This document shows, piece by piece, positions 1 through 8,126 of a DNA stretch of 64,000 nucleotides. The DNA comes from Alcaligenes pakistanensis. Its GTDB lineage: Bacteria > Pseudomonadota > Gammaproteobacteria > Burkholderiales > Burkholderiaceae_B. The DNA is taken from NCBI RefSeq assembly GCF_014652815.1, contig NZ_BMZN01000004.1:3137-67136 (forward strand), read 5' to 3'. A program made the translations under genes and the position numbers. A model generated the notes under the pieces. The model made no database searches. It was not told where the DNA came from and saw only the letters and a program-made list of their open reading frames with translations. How positions within the stretch are numbered: the stretch's first letter is position 1; every line of letters begins with the position of its first letter.

Positions 1-432
1 AGCAACCGCTTCAAACGACGATCCGTCACGCGTGCGCGAGATCTCGTCCGCCTGCAGCACAATCGGCCCGATCATTGGTTCACTGAGTTTGTCAGAACGC
101 CAGGCCCGGTAAATGACGGTGGGCTTGATATGGCTCGTCCCGGCATCAATCACCCGCTGCAACTCCTCCGGGATAATCTCGCCCAGATCGCCCAAATCCA
201 CCCGCATCCCAAAATCCAAGTCCCCGCGCGTGTCCTTGGGCTGCATGCGCATCGGCAGATACTCATACTCCTGCACCACCCCGCCCCCATGGCCCAGCAC
301 TTGGCGCTTCATCCAGGGGTTTGGGTTGCGGACCAAAAAAAAAGACCCGGAGAAAGACGGATGGCTTATCTCCAGGCCCTCAATGCGCGAGACCGACCTT
401 CGCGCCTTAAAGAAGAAATCATTCTCTGACAT
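1..432 (-). CDS. DUF1833-like tail assembly protein (partial)
   Basis: The frame is open from an ATG at 432 to the window edge (144 codons) and its C-terminus is missing. It begins MSENDFFFKARRSVSRIEGL and then has a segment of the type LEISHPSFSG...LVRNPNPW followed by an acidic beta-rich region. I recognise this as resembling phage proteins annotated DUF1833, which sit in the tail-tip module after the tape measure gene. It overlaps the upstream gene's end by 14 bases. The function in the tail is not known. The family call is by eye from pattern only. Confidence 0.6.
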   Translation of the reverse strand, partial: MSENDFFFKARRSVSRIEGLEISHPSFSGSFFLVRNPNPWMKRQVLGHGGGVVQEYEYLPMRMQPKDTRGDLDFGMRVDLGDLGEIIPEELQRVIDAGTSHIKPTVIYRAWRSDKLSEPMIGPIVLQADEISRTRDGSSFEAVA

Positions 433-910
433 AGACCAGATCCTCGTTAACTACTTTGCCCAGAATATCGATGGCCTCACAGACATCATCACCAAAGACC
501 GCATCCAGCATTGCTCTGGCCGCCCACTCGTCATTACATGGGGAGACGAAGTTAGGCAGGACTTCAAGCTGGGCATTGACGATGATGGTATTGCCATTCT
601 TGGACGACAAACGAATCGTGCCAGGCACAAAAGTCGCTTGGTACTCAGTGGCTTCCATCCCTTCTAGAACCAGGTCTATAAGGAATGGATCGCCGCCCGA
701 CCTCATCCAGTTGCGCACATACCCCTGGAACATGTCGTAATCGTCGCAAGCCAGAACCCAACTAGCAGACACCATGAGCGGGTTCCCGGTCGTGTCCAGG
801 CGGCGAAAACTTGGACCACCGTCCATTCCTGACGACACAATCCCGTCAGCAAAGTCCGCTGTGTACCCTGCTTGCTGAGGAACAAACGGAAACTTAGTTA
901 AGCAATCCAT
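419..910 (-). CDS. Phage tail protein downstream of tape measure
   Basis: This 163-residue protein has no signal peptide or membrane segment. Its ATG overlaps the tape measure stop codon (ATGA), so the two are probably translationally coupled. In lambda-like siphoviruses this position is taken by minor tail or tail-tip proteins that close the distal end of the tail. A mid-protein stretch ending in GTIRLSSKNGNTIIVNAQLEV looks like beta structure. I do not recognise the family beyond position, so the role is inferred. Confidence 0.6.
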   Translation of the reverse strand: MDCLTKFPFVPQQAGYTADFADGIVSSGMDGGPSFRRLDTTGNPLMVSASWVLACDDYDMFQGYVRNWMRSGGDPFLIDLVLEGMEATEYQATFVPGTIRLSSKNGNTIIVNAQLEVLPNFVSPCNDEWAARAMLDAVFGDDVCEAIDILGKVVNEDLVYVRE

Positions 911-3900
911 CAGCGCCTCTTTGGAGTGATGTTGAATCGACTAGCCATCGAACTGCCCACTCTTGAGTTATTGTTCGCCAGCTCTCTGGAAACCGCATCA
1001 GGAGCCTTGCGCATCACCGCATCCTCGGCGATCAAGACGACCTCATCGCGAGTAATAGACTGAACGCTGTAATCCTGCGGCGTGCCGTTGTTGTTGATCA
1101 CGAGCCGGGGCATTACAGCCTGATCAGCGCCCGCCCGTAGACCACGCTGTCGGGAGTCAATGCGTTCCAGCACCGAATCAAGGCGTGCGCTCGTCTTAGC
1201 TGTCGTAACTCGTTCACCCTTTTCCAGCAGCCATGTTCCTGTCTGAGGAACAGAATCAATGCCGTCGTGAGCCATGCCGGCCATTGCTGTTAAGCCCACA
1301 GCAGTAGCCAGGGGCGTAGCAACCGCCAACGCAGCACCCATTGCTATAGGAGCCTGGGCAGGGCCAACCACAGGGATAGCAGCGGTGCTAGCATACGCCG
1401 CCAGACCAGCTTGCAGCGCCGTTGCTTGCGCGTTGGCCGCCATCGTTGCTGCGCTAGACGCCTGGGTAGTTTTACCAACGATCAACTGAACAGCTTGATA
1501 CGCCAGCCACTGAGCAGCCATTTGGCCAAGGGCATTTACCACAGAACGAGCCATCCCCTCAGCCACGCCCTTGAGCGATTCGCCCAGGTTCTCCGAATCG
1601 AAGATCATGGCCTCAAATGCATCGCCAAACCCTCGGGTCATGTTATCCAGCATGCCAGTGAACAGCGCATCTGTCTGCCCTGCAATGTCTTGGGCGCGGG
1701 TAGCAAAGTTATCCCAGGCCCGAGCCATACCATTCGTCCAGTCAGCTTCGGCTATCGCCCGCGCTTCGGCTGAGTGCTGCAGGCCCGCCAGCTTCTGTTC
1801 CTCGAACTGCCGGAACAAATCAAGACGGTACTGGTATTGCTCCTGAGTGAGCGCGGTTTCCTTAACCTGCTGGGCCATCTCCAGATCAAGACGCTTCTGC
1901 GCGTACTCCTGACGGATCGCGAGGTCAGCCTGGGCCAATTCACGCTGACGATCACCCATCCCAACACCAGCCGAATCCAGATTCAGCTTTTGCTGGAACA
2001 CATCCATTTCCTGCTGGAAGGCCAAGTACTGGCGGCTCGAGTCAATCGCCGCCTGCATAGCCTTCTCTGTTTCGTTCCAGGCTTGGATCTGGTCGTACAG
2101 CGTCAAGGCTCGTTTACGGTCTGTCTCCGAGCCCTTGGCCATCTCAATCTCGTACCGAGCGGCCTGCTCGGTCGTCATTCCCAGGGCGCCCTTCTGAAGC
2201 ATGAGCTGCTTGATTACATTCTTGAGCTCATTCTCTTTGGATGCTCCACCGCCGCCTGTCGTGCGCGGCACAGCATTGGCGTAGATATTGGAAATCTGCG
2301 CCTCAGCCTCTTTGCTCACCTGAATAGCAGCTTCAGCCTGGGCAAAACCAGCGAGCATGTTCTGCAAAATGCCGCTTGCCACATCGCCTGACACCTCCCC
2401 ACGCGCAAACGCATTGGTCGCGGCAATAAGGGCCTGGGTTTTGATGGCCAGCAGCTCCACCTTCTGCCGCTCGACATCCAACGCCCGGATATTGTTTTTG
2501 GCGGCCTCGGCGGCTTTTTTGTCCTTGCCCTCAATAGCCGTTTGCAGCTTCTTGTACGCATCAGTCTGTGCGGTGATAACACCAGCCATTTCCCGCTGAA
2601 CAGAATTAGCGCCCGCCTGTGCAGCCTCAAACACGCCCAGTTGGCGTGCGCTCATGCCGATAACGTCGCGGGCGTCAGTCAGCTTTTTAAGGTACTCGTC
2701 CCATTTTTCGATACCAGAAGCAAAGCTGTTCGAGGTGGATGAAAGAATGCTCAGGGACCGATTTGTGGCGTCTAGGACACTCCCCGCGCCTTGCGCATTT
2801 TGTTTTAGCTCATCAAAATTTCCGGCAAAAGTAGCCCACTCGTCAAGGGCGCTACGCGGGATGCCAAACCGAGTGGCAAAGTTACTCAAAATTGGAGATA
2901 GCGACTCACCGCTTGCACGCGCTGCATGCAAGCGATCAATAACCAAATCCAACTCTGCAACGGGGACGCCAAATCGAAGAAGATTGATGCCGCCAACGCT
3001 CGCAATAAGATCAGAAAATGCTGAGTCCGCCTTTCTTGTGCCCTCTTCAAACGCTTTTGTGTATTGAACGAGTTTGCTTGCCTGCTGATCCTTGCTGAGT
3101 TTATTAAAGCTTTCGACTACCGAGCTGAGCGGTGATTTCAGGTCCTCCACCGTACGGGCGAGAGCATCTGCACCGCTTTTTGCCTCAGAGAATGCTGAAT
3201 ACATGGCGTACCCAGCAGCGGCCAGCACGGCCACAATCGCTCCAATGGGATTGGCTGCAATTGCGGCAGTCACCGCCTTAATGCCTCCAACTACCCCGAC
3301 AGCCAACGATTTGGTTAGAACAGTAAGGCCACCAATCAAAGCCGGGGAATAGAACCCAGCCAAGGCTATGGCAGCAATGTCACCGTACTTGGCTACAGCC
3401 AACAGCGCTGACCCAGCAACATCAAAGGCTGGACCTACTAAAGCCCCAAATGCCAGCACGTAATCACCCGCCTTACGAATCCCGTCAGCAAAGCCAAGCA
3501 CAGACTCAGCCAGGAAGGCCGATGCGCCTGATGCCTTATCAATTTTCCCTACAAACTCGGTAATATTGTTTTGCACACGCACGAACGCGTCTGCCATAGT
3601 GGCAGGCATCAATGCGGCCTCTTCGCTTAACCGGGTTAGCGATGAAACCATTCCTGTGGCGATAACGTCGCTCGTGACCTTCCCTTCAACAGCCAGTTTT
3701 CGCAAGGCGCTGGTAGTAACGCCCAGCTGATCGGCCATTGCCTTCAGAATTCGCGGGCTGCGCGAGACGATCGTGTCAAACGCCTGGGCGTCGAGCTTTC
3801 CAGTAGCAAGGGACCGAGACAGCGATCCAATTACAACATCCGCATCCTGCCCACGGGTGACAGTTGTAACCAGCGCATGGTTCACCGCCTCTGTGAAATC

Positions 3901-4365
3901 GGCTGCCTCGGAGGCGCTGCGGCCCAAATCACGGAACGTCGCCACGTTTCTGGCATACACGCCAACTGTCTGCTGAAGCGGCGAATATGACGCATTCGCC
4001 ATATCCGTAAGCCTTTGCATTGAGTCAGCCGCGTTCGCCATATCCCCCGTAGCGGCACCAACCTGGCTCTGCATGTCCGACCAGGAGTCAGCGTAATTTT
4101 TGAGAGCGTTTACGCTGAGTGCTGCGGCCACAAAAGCACCAGCTTTAAGCGCGGCCGCGCCCATGAGTGACATTTTCGATGCTGCTGACTCACCGGCACG
4201 ACCAAGACCATCAATCGGTCCCTTGGCTTTCTGGCTCTCTTTGCCAAGCTTTTCGGTAGAGCGCTCAGCATCCTCGCTTGCCCCAGTAAAACGGCCAAGC
4301 GCATCACGGGCGCGCTCAATACCATCTGCGCCATCAACCCGAAGGCCTAAAGCAGCGACTTCCAT
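910..4365 (-). CDS. Tail tape measure protein
   Basis: This is the longest gene of the late region at 1151 residues. The N-terminal ~250 residues resemble lambda-like tape measure domains (VDGADGIERARDALGRFTGA at the start, then a helical region). Residues about 300-400 are strongly hydrophobic (repeated AAIAANPIGAIVAVLAAAGYA-type segments), as in proteins that insert into the host membrane at DNA entry. The middle is long coiled-coil-like sequence rich in Ala, Gln and Glu. Residues about 950-1050 are an Ala/Met-rich hydrophobic stretch. Using the usual rule of about 0.15 nm per residue, the tail would be about 170 nm (inference). It follows the tail chaperone genes, as expected. Confidence 0.95.
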   Translation of the reverse strand: MEVAALGLRVDGADGIERARDALGRFTGASEDAERSTEKLGKESQKAKGPIDGLGRAGESAASKMSLMGAAALKAGAFVAAALSVNALKNYADSWSDMQSQVGAATGDMANAADSMQRLTDMANASYSPLQQTVGVYARNVATFRDLGRSASEAADFTEAVNHALVTTVTRGQDADVVIGSLSRSLATGKLDAQAFDTIVSRSPRILKAMADQLGVTTSALRKLAVEGKVTSDVIATGMVSSLTRLSEEAALMPATMADAFVRVQNNITEFVGKIDKASGASAFLAESVLGFADGIRKAGDYVLAFGALVGPAFDVAGSALLAVAKYGDIAAIALAGFYSPALIGGLTVLTKSLAVGVVGGIKAVTAAIAANPIGAIVAVLAAAGYAMYSAFSEAKSGADALARTVEDLKSPLSSVVESFNKLSKDQQASKLVQYTKAFEEGTRKADSAFSDLIASVGGINLLRFGVPVAELDLVIDRLHAARASGESLSPILSNFATRFGIPRSALDEWATFAGNFDELKQNAQGAGSVLDATNRSLSILSSTSNSFASGIEKWDEYLKKLTDARDVIGMSARQLGVFEAAQAGANSVQREMAGVITAQTDAYKKLQTAIEGKDKKAAEAAKNNIRALDVERQKVELLAIKTQALIAATNAFARGEVSGDVASGILQNMLAGFAQAEAAIQVSKEAEAQISNIYANAVPRTTGGGGASKENELKNVIKQLMLQKGALGMTTEQAARYEIEMAKGSETDRKRALTLYDQIQAWNETEKAMQAAIDSSRQYLAFQQEMDVFQQKLNLDSAGVGMGDRQRELAQADLAIRQEYAQKRLDLEMAQQVKETALTQEQYQYRLDLFRQFEEQKLAGLQHSAEARAIAEADWTNGMARAWDNFATRAQDIAGQTDALFTGMLDNMTRGFGDAFEAMIFDSENLGESLKGVAEGMARSVVNALGQMAAQWLAYQAVQLIVGKTTQASSAATMAANAQATALQAGLAAYASTAAIPVVGPAQAPIAMGAALAVATPLATAVGLTAMAGMAHDGIDSVPQTGTWLLEKGERVTTAKTSARLDSVLERIDSRQRGLRAGADQAVMPRLVINNNGTPQDYSVQSITRDEVVLIAEDAVMRKAPDAVSRELANNNSRVGSSMASRFNITPKRR

Positions 4366-4378
4366 AATGTTTTACCCA

Positions 4379-4402
4379 TAAAAAAACCCGCCGCAGCGGG
4401 TT
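4379..4402 (-). terminator. Rho-independent terminator after the lipoprotein gene
   Basis: On the minus strand a 6-bp stem (ACCCGC / GCGGGT) with a CGCA-type tetraloop is followed by a run of T. It lies between the lipoprotein stop and the tape measure start, so late transcripts must read through it to express the tape measure. Confidence 0.8.
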
Positions 4403-4422
4403 GGGGACTTCTAATACAACTT

Positions 4423-4800
4423 CTATTGTGAGGCTTTCTGGAGCTCCCTAGCCGCCTTATAAGACGAATCTAGTGTCTTTTGACTAGCCTCCGTAATATC
4501 GTCGGCTAAAGTTTGGTTGCTCCATTTGCTAACTTTCCCATCTTTAAAGGTCACTACCAGTCTATCTTGCGCTAGGTTCTCGTTATCAAATGGAGTAAAT
4601 CCAATTAGCACCTTATTCCAATAAATCCATCGCTCTCGATCTTCATTTACATCAGTCCGACGCGGCTCACCCAGAACACCGATAACTTCAGGCTTGCTCA
4701 TTCCAATACCGAGATGCAATGAGCCCCTGTTGTAATCAATTTTATTTGCGCATCCAGCCATAAGCAAAACCGAGAATACCGCCACAAAGAAACGCCTCAT
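4423..4800 (-). CDS. SmpA/BamE/OmlA-like lipoprotein, prophage cargo gene
   Basis: The 125-residue product starts with a type II signal peptide: positively charged N-terminus, hydrophobic core, and a lipobox ending LLMAGC with the lipidated Cys at residue 17. The mature part (GIGMSKPEVIGVLGEPRRTD, then RWIYWNK and a C-terminal VTFKDGKVSKW) follows the BamE/OmlA fold pattern of a short helix and beta-hairpins. A strong GGAGG ribosome site precedes the ATG. It lies between the tail chaperone and tape measure genes, where structural genes are normally adjacent, and a terminator follows it. It may be expressed in the lysogen and could alter the envelope or exclude other phages, but this is inference. 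Confidence 0.75.
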   Translation of the reverse strand: MRRFFVAVFSVLLMAGCANKIDYNRGSLHLGIGMSKPEVIGVLGEPRRTDVNEDRERWIYWNKVLIGFTPFDNENLAQDRLVVTFKDGKVSKWSNQTLADDITEASQKTLDSSYKAARELQKASQ

Positions 4801-4863
4801 AACCCCTCCGTAACAAAAGAATACGGGCCATGATACCCCAACGGGAAAAGCCCGCGCTAGGCG

Positions 4864-5600
4864 CTACCGCGAAGACGGTTTCTCATTGGTCTGATGAAAC
4901 AGATACACATCATCCATTTCTCGCATCAGTAGCAGAAACGTATCCGGATTAAGGCCTGGCTTGCGCTCCGCATATTTCTCAATCGCCGACCAGGGAATCG
5001 GCCCCGTTGTAAGCCCGCCTGGACGTTCGGTGCTAAGCTCACGGAAAGCCCGCCAGTAGGACCACTCCACATCATGAAGATCTGGAGGGATAAGCCCCGG
5101 CGGAACCTCCTGCCCGTAATGCTCATAAGCCTTGATTTGCTCATGAGCATTCGGGTGCTTGAGGCTCCATCGCAGGCGGGCGATTAGTTTTTTGCCAATT
5201 CTTCCACATACAGGTTGGCGTCTGCATCCACTCGCTGAGCCGCCAGAAGGACCATGCCGGCAAAACGCTCACCGTTTCGAGACGTGATGAATTTGGTGGC
5301 CAGTTCGGGGGTGTAAGGCAAATCCTTGCCACCGTCTTTCAGGCCGCGCCAGCCCTTCAAAACCACTTCGGCCAGGGTTTCGCGCATGGCTTTCGATAGC
5401 TGCTCTTCATTCAAAGGTTTACCTCGATTTTTCAAGCGCAGTGCCGCCTGCTTCTGTGTAAGCGCCTTTTGAGCATCTTTCGAGCCAATGCCACACACCA
5501 GAAACTCAACACCAGGCGCACCGTCCAGGTCGCCGACCCACGTGCCAGAATCAATTACGTTCAGGGCTTCGTCAGTCAAAACCAGTTCATTGATATCCAT
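4864..5600 (-). CDS. Tail assembly chaperone, long -1 frameshift product
   Basis: This is the predicted fusion made when ribosomes slip at 5187-5193. The first 138 residues are those of the shorter chaperone. About 107 further residues are then read in the -1 frame (KKLIARLRWSLKHPNAHEQI..., ending HQTNEKPSSR) to a TAG at 4864. The extension lacks a convincing start codon and ribosome site near the junction, which supports translation only as a fusion. This is the lambda gpG/gpGT arrangement. Such proteins coat or assist the tape measure protein during tail tube assembly and are absent from the mature tail. Entered as a joined product spanning the shift. Confidence 0.85.
5184..5600 (-). CDS. 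Tail assembly chaperone, short product (gpG-like)
   Basis: The 138-residue zero-frame protein begins MDINELVLTDEALNVIDSGTWV and ends VEELAKN before a TAA at 5184-5186. The gene lies between tail tube and tape measure genes, the standard place for the gpG-type chaperone. Its last codons form the slippery heptamer A AAA AAC. Both short and long products are normally needed at a fixed ratio. Confidence 0.9.
   Translation of the reverse strand: MDINELVLTDEALNVIDSGTWVGDLDGAPGVEFLVCGIGSKDAQKALTQKQAALRLKNRGKPLNEEQLSKAMRETLAEVVLKGWRGLKDGGKDLPYTPELATKFITSRNGERFAGMVLLAAQRVDADANLYVEELAKN
5187..5193 (-). promoter_or_regulatory. Programmed -1 ribosomal frameshift site A AAA AAC
   Basis: Read on the minus strand, the zero frame is GCA AAA AAC TAA. 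The heptamer A AAA AAC is one of the classic -1 slippery sequences. It sits directly before the stop codon and the -1 frame is open for 107 codons. Position between tail tube and tape measure makes the function clear. Confidence 0.88.
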
Positions 5601-5689
5601 GTCTGTAATTCCTATTTCGGTTCTGGTTCGTTAAGCGGAGCTGGCAGGTGAACCAAGCCTTCCAGCCCCTAACCGCTGACGCGGGTTCG

Positions 5690-6409
5690 TTAAATCGTCA
5701 CAATCCGACCATCAACTGCGATGGGCCAGGTGCGGGTATACAAGTCATTCTTGGCACCGCCGGAGCGTGCGCCGTCAGTAGCCAAGCCCTGGAACAAATC
5801 GGTCATGCCTACAGGCGGGGCGGAGGCAGTGTGAGTGCCGGTGCCTGCTGCCGTGGTAGCGATGGGCGTGCCGCCTTCTGTGGCCGAAACGCTGAACGCA
5901 TTCGCGGTCAGGCCATTAGCCAAGACGTAATACACAGTGCCTGCCGTCAATCCGGTAGGAAGCGTGCCATCTGTAGCGAACACCACGGGCTGATTGGCGA
6001 ACAAGCCATGAGCCTCCCAAGTGACAACAGCCGGGTCTGCGTTTGTGATAGTCACGGTAGACTCGGGCGTGCAATCAGCGCCACGCTCGATCTTGAATTG
6101 ATAAGGGCGGCAATGCTCAATGGCCTCCAAGTACTTAATCTGACCTGGGTCCAGCGCCATAGGCACAAACTGGTTGGTCATCGTGCCGCCATTGCGGCCG
6201 CCTTTGGTCTTGCGAGTCCATTCTTCATTAATCAATTCAAACTCGTTGACGGCTTGCTCCCCGCCCAGCTCGCCCAGGTTGTACAGGCCGCCAATCTCAA
6301 TCCAGTCGGTATTGGCGAAATCAGCCAGGGTTGTATTGCCCTTGGCCGGTACAGGCATGCTGCTGATAAAAACTCGCGTTCCCGCGATTGTGTAGAGCTG
6401 CTCGCTCAT
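5690..6409 (-). CDS. Major tail tube protein with an inserted beta-rich domain
   Basis: This 239-residue protein starts at the ATG at 6409 (MSEQLYTIAGTRVFISS), preceded by GGAG at good spacing; an upstream TTG is less likely. The first ~110 residues and the C-terminal part fit a lambda/TP901-type tail tube protein (WIEIGGLYNLGELGGEQ, then KTKGGRNGGTMTNQ). Between about residues 112 and 185 there is a separate repeat-like domain (EAHGLFANQPVVFATDG, LPTGLTAGTVYYV, GTGTHT) of a kind seen in several phage surface proteins. Tail tube proteins polymerise into the hollow tube. The insertion probably decorates its outside (inference). Confidence 0.85.
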   Translation of the reverse strand: MSEQLYTIAGTRVFISSMPVPAKGNTTLADFANTDWIEIGGLYNLGELGGEQAVNEFELINEEWTRKTKGGRNGGTMTNQFVPMALDPGQIKYLEAIEHCRPYQFKIERGADCTPESTVTITNADPAVVTWEAHGLFANQPVVFATDGTLPTGLTAGTVYYVLANGLTANAFSVSATEGGTPIATTAAGTGTHTASAPPVGMTDLFQGLATDGARSGGAKNDLYTRTWPIAVDGRIVTI

Positions 6410-6425
6410 GTGCGTCTCCAAATGG

Positions 6426-6472
6426 AAAAAGCCGCACGGGGCGGCGAAAAGAAAACCCGGCGCTTGGCCGGG
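6426..6472 (-). terminator. Two tandem terminator hairpins ahead of the tail tube gene
   Basis: Minus-strand reading gives CCCGGC-loop-GCCGGG followed by TTTTC (6451-6472), then GCCGC-CCCGT-GCGGC followed by TTTTT (6426-6445). Both lie upstream of the tail tube ribosome site. Late transcription would have to be antiterminated or reinitiated to express the tail genes. Confidence 0.75.
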
Positions 6473-6509
6473 TCAGTTAAGTGTTAGGTGCGTGTAGGTG
6501 AAAGGCAAT

Positions 6510-6532
6510 AAAAAAGCCCTCGCAAGAGGGCT
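6510..6532 (-). terminator. Terminator after the HEPN-like cassette
   Basis: A perfect 7-bp stem AGCCCTC / GAGGGCT with a TTGC loop is followed by TTTTTATT on the minus strand. It lies just past the stop codon of the 6547-6957 gene, closing that two-gene cassette. Confidence 0.85.
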
Positions 6533-6546
6533 CTCTTAAAAATCAG

Positions 6547-6957
6547 TTAAGGCATATCAGTAGCAGCGGTCAAGTATTGCTGAACCTTACTAGCAACATC
6601 TTTAGCGTGTCCCCGTGCCAGACGGGAGTCACCAGAATTAATATTTTCATCTAAAAAATAATCTGCAGAAACCCGTCGCACTCTTAGGATATCACCCAAA
6701 ATCCCAATTGTTCGCAAAAGTACCTGTTTATCAAAGTCTGATTCGCACTCGAAACTTTTCAATCCTTCCCATAGTCTTTGATGAACCCCCCCTCTCAGAT
6801 CATCGGAAGAAAGCCGGTAACAGGAAAACTCTGAATCACACAAATGATAAATAGAGTAATAAAACTTACTAACAGCAAATCTATGGCTCAGCTCACAATC
6901 CGCTTTTCTCCACAACTCATCTGCGAACGTCATCAATTCTTGAGGAGTTACTGACAT
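6547..6957 (-). CDS. HEPN-superfamily-like protein, second gene of a cargo cassette
   Basis: The 136-residue product has the layout of small HEPN (higher eukaryotic and prokaryotic nucleotide-binding) proteins: an early helix with SKFYYSIYHLCDSEF, a mid helix, then RRVSADYFLDENI and a final Ala-rich helix (RGHAKDVASKVQQYL). This matches the UPF0332-like pattern 'S..YY..+H ... R..ADY ... A'. A strict R-x4-6-H catalytic motif is not certain; RLARGH in the last helix would fit. The start overlaps the upstream gene by 10 bases, so the two are co-translated. HEPN proteins act as RNases or nucleotidyltransferase partners in toxin-antitoxin and abortive systems. The family call is by eye. Confidence 0.55.
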   Translation of the reverse strand: MSVTPQELMTFADELWRKADCELSHRFAVSKFYYSIYHLCDSEFSCYRLSSDDLRGGVHQRLWEGLKSFECESDFDKQVLLRTIGILGDILRVRRVSADYFLDENINSGDSRLARGHAKDVASKVQQYLTAATDMP

Positions 6958-7730
6958 GCCATCTCCCGAATTTTCCCTGGAAACTCGAATAAAACGTGTA
7001 CCCGAGGATAATTTTTACGTCCCATGGCTACCGCTAACGCAAAATCACATTGCAACTCCAGCAAGGACTCAAGGCCCGCAGCCAAACCAATATGTATTAC
7101 TAAATTACCATCGCCATCATCTTCAACAAAATCAAAACAGATATCCGATGAGAGAAGGCTTTTCTTCTTTAGCTGCGCAAATGCCAAGTCAAGAAGAGCC
7201 CCAATATCTATATCATTTAAGCGACCAGCTTGTAAAACAGCTACCATTTTTTGCAAAATATTTACATCAATAGCTGGCTTATACTGTAACTGTATCTCAT
7301 CTGCTTGCGCATACATTTCCAACAACAGATGTAACGACCCGGACATTAAAGCCGCCTCCCCAACTTGGGAAACCATCCCTAGCCTTGGCCAATCCTTACT
7401 TTTCAGCTCCGCTTGACACTCAGACGACAACCCGAGCTGAACTAAAGTAGGAAAATAGATCCCAATAGATTGTTTGCTGTAAATATCACCTAAGCCTCTA
7501 GCGATATCCATGCATCGTCTAAACTCTTCAATGTCGCCGGTAAAAACCTGAAGAGCAGCCTGCAATTGCCAACCTGAAAACGCATCCACCTTCTTCAGCT
7601 TATTAATATCAGAAAGCAATTTTCTATAATTAAAGTCATTGCTCTTTCTTATGGACGCATCTCTGCTAGACTCCAAATTAAAGCCATCTACTATTTCATT
7701 TATTATGGTTACAGGCTGTGCTAGAGACAT
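6948..7730 (-). CDS. Unknown 260-residue protein, first gene of the HEPN-like cassette
   Basis: No family recognised. The first ~120 residues look helical, in repeated two-helix units (SGWQLQAALQVFTGDIEEF, MDIARGLGDIYSKQSIGIY), resembling a TPR-like scaffold. The C-terminal part (SDICFDFVEDDGDGNLVIHIGL) looks like an alpha/beta domain. The sequence is richer in A+T than neighbouring structural genes, a sign of separate origin. It has no signal peptide. The gene is transcribed with the HEPN-like gene behind it and follows a terminator, so it needs its own promoter upstream of 7730. It may be the antitoxin, sensor or regulator of the cassette (inference). Confidence 0.6.
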   Translation of the reverse strand: MSLAQPVTIINEIVDGFNLESSRDASIRKSNDFNYRKLLSDINKLKKVDAFSGWQLQAALQVFTGDIEEFRRCMDIARGLGDIYSKQSIGIYFPTLVQLGLSSECQAELKSKDWPRLGMVSQVGEAALMSGSLHLLLEMYAQADEIQLQYKPAIDVNILQKMVAVLQAGRLNDIDIGALLDLAFAQLKKKSLLSSDICFDFVEDDGDGNLVIHIGLAAGLESLLELQCDFALAVAMGRKNYPRVHVLFEFPGKIREMACQ

Positions 7731-8126
7731 AATTCCAATATATTATTTAAACCATTTACAGAATCCATCAGAAACCTCAAGATTCTTTTAAATGCAAGCG
7801 CAAGCGAACACACTAACTAAGCTGGCGAATGACAACCACCACAAATGTAAAAATTGTAAAACGACTATAGCACGTAGCTTGCCGCGAAGTTTAGGCTCTT
7901 TTTCAGAGCCACACAAACAGTTCCCCAGCCGACGATATGCCCGTTGTAAAAAAGTCGTGGCGTGTAACCATCTGATCGTACCAGGCTGACTTGGGGTCCG
8001 CTCCCAGCAGTCAACTCGGATCTTGTCAAAGCTCTTCCACCCTTGCGGGCTCGGTATCCACCGATTTAAGGTTGCTTGAAGCGTTTGCCCGAATGAACGG
8101 GTATAAAAAAACCGCCTGGATGGCGG
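7731..8126. other. 396-bp intergenic region upstream of the HEPN-like cassette
   Basis: No protein gene is supported here. It must hold the cassette promoter on the minus strand. A possible match is TTGAGG, 16 bases, TAAATG ending about 30 bases before the ATG at 7730, but this is weak. A short hairpin GGCTCT-TTTTC-AGAGCC lies near 7890-7908. Short frames on the plus strand have no ribosome site and look accidental. The region is long enough for a small RNA, but I see no clear structure. Confidence 0.4.
8104..8126 (-). terminator. Terminator closing the head-gene segment
   Basis: On the minus strand CCGCC-ATCCA-GGCGG is followed by seven T. It starts directly after the TAG at 8127-8129. It separates head/connector genes from the cargo cassette. 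Confidence 0.85.
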
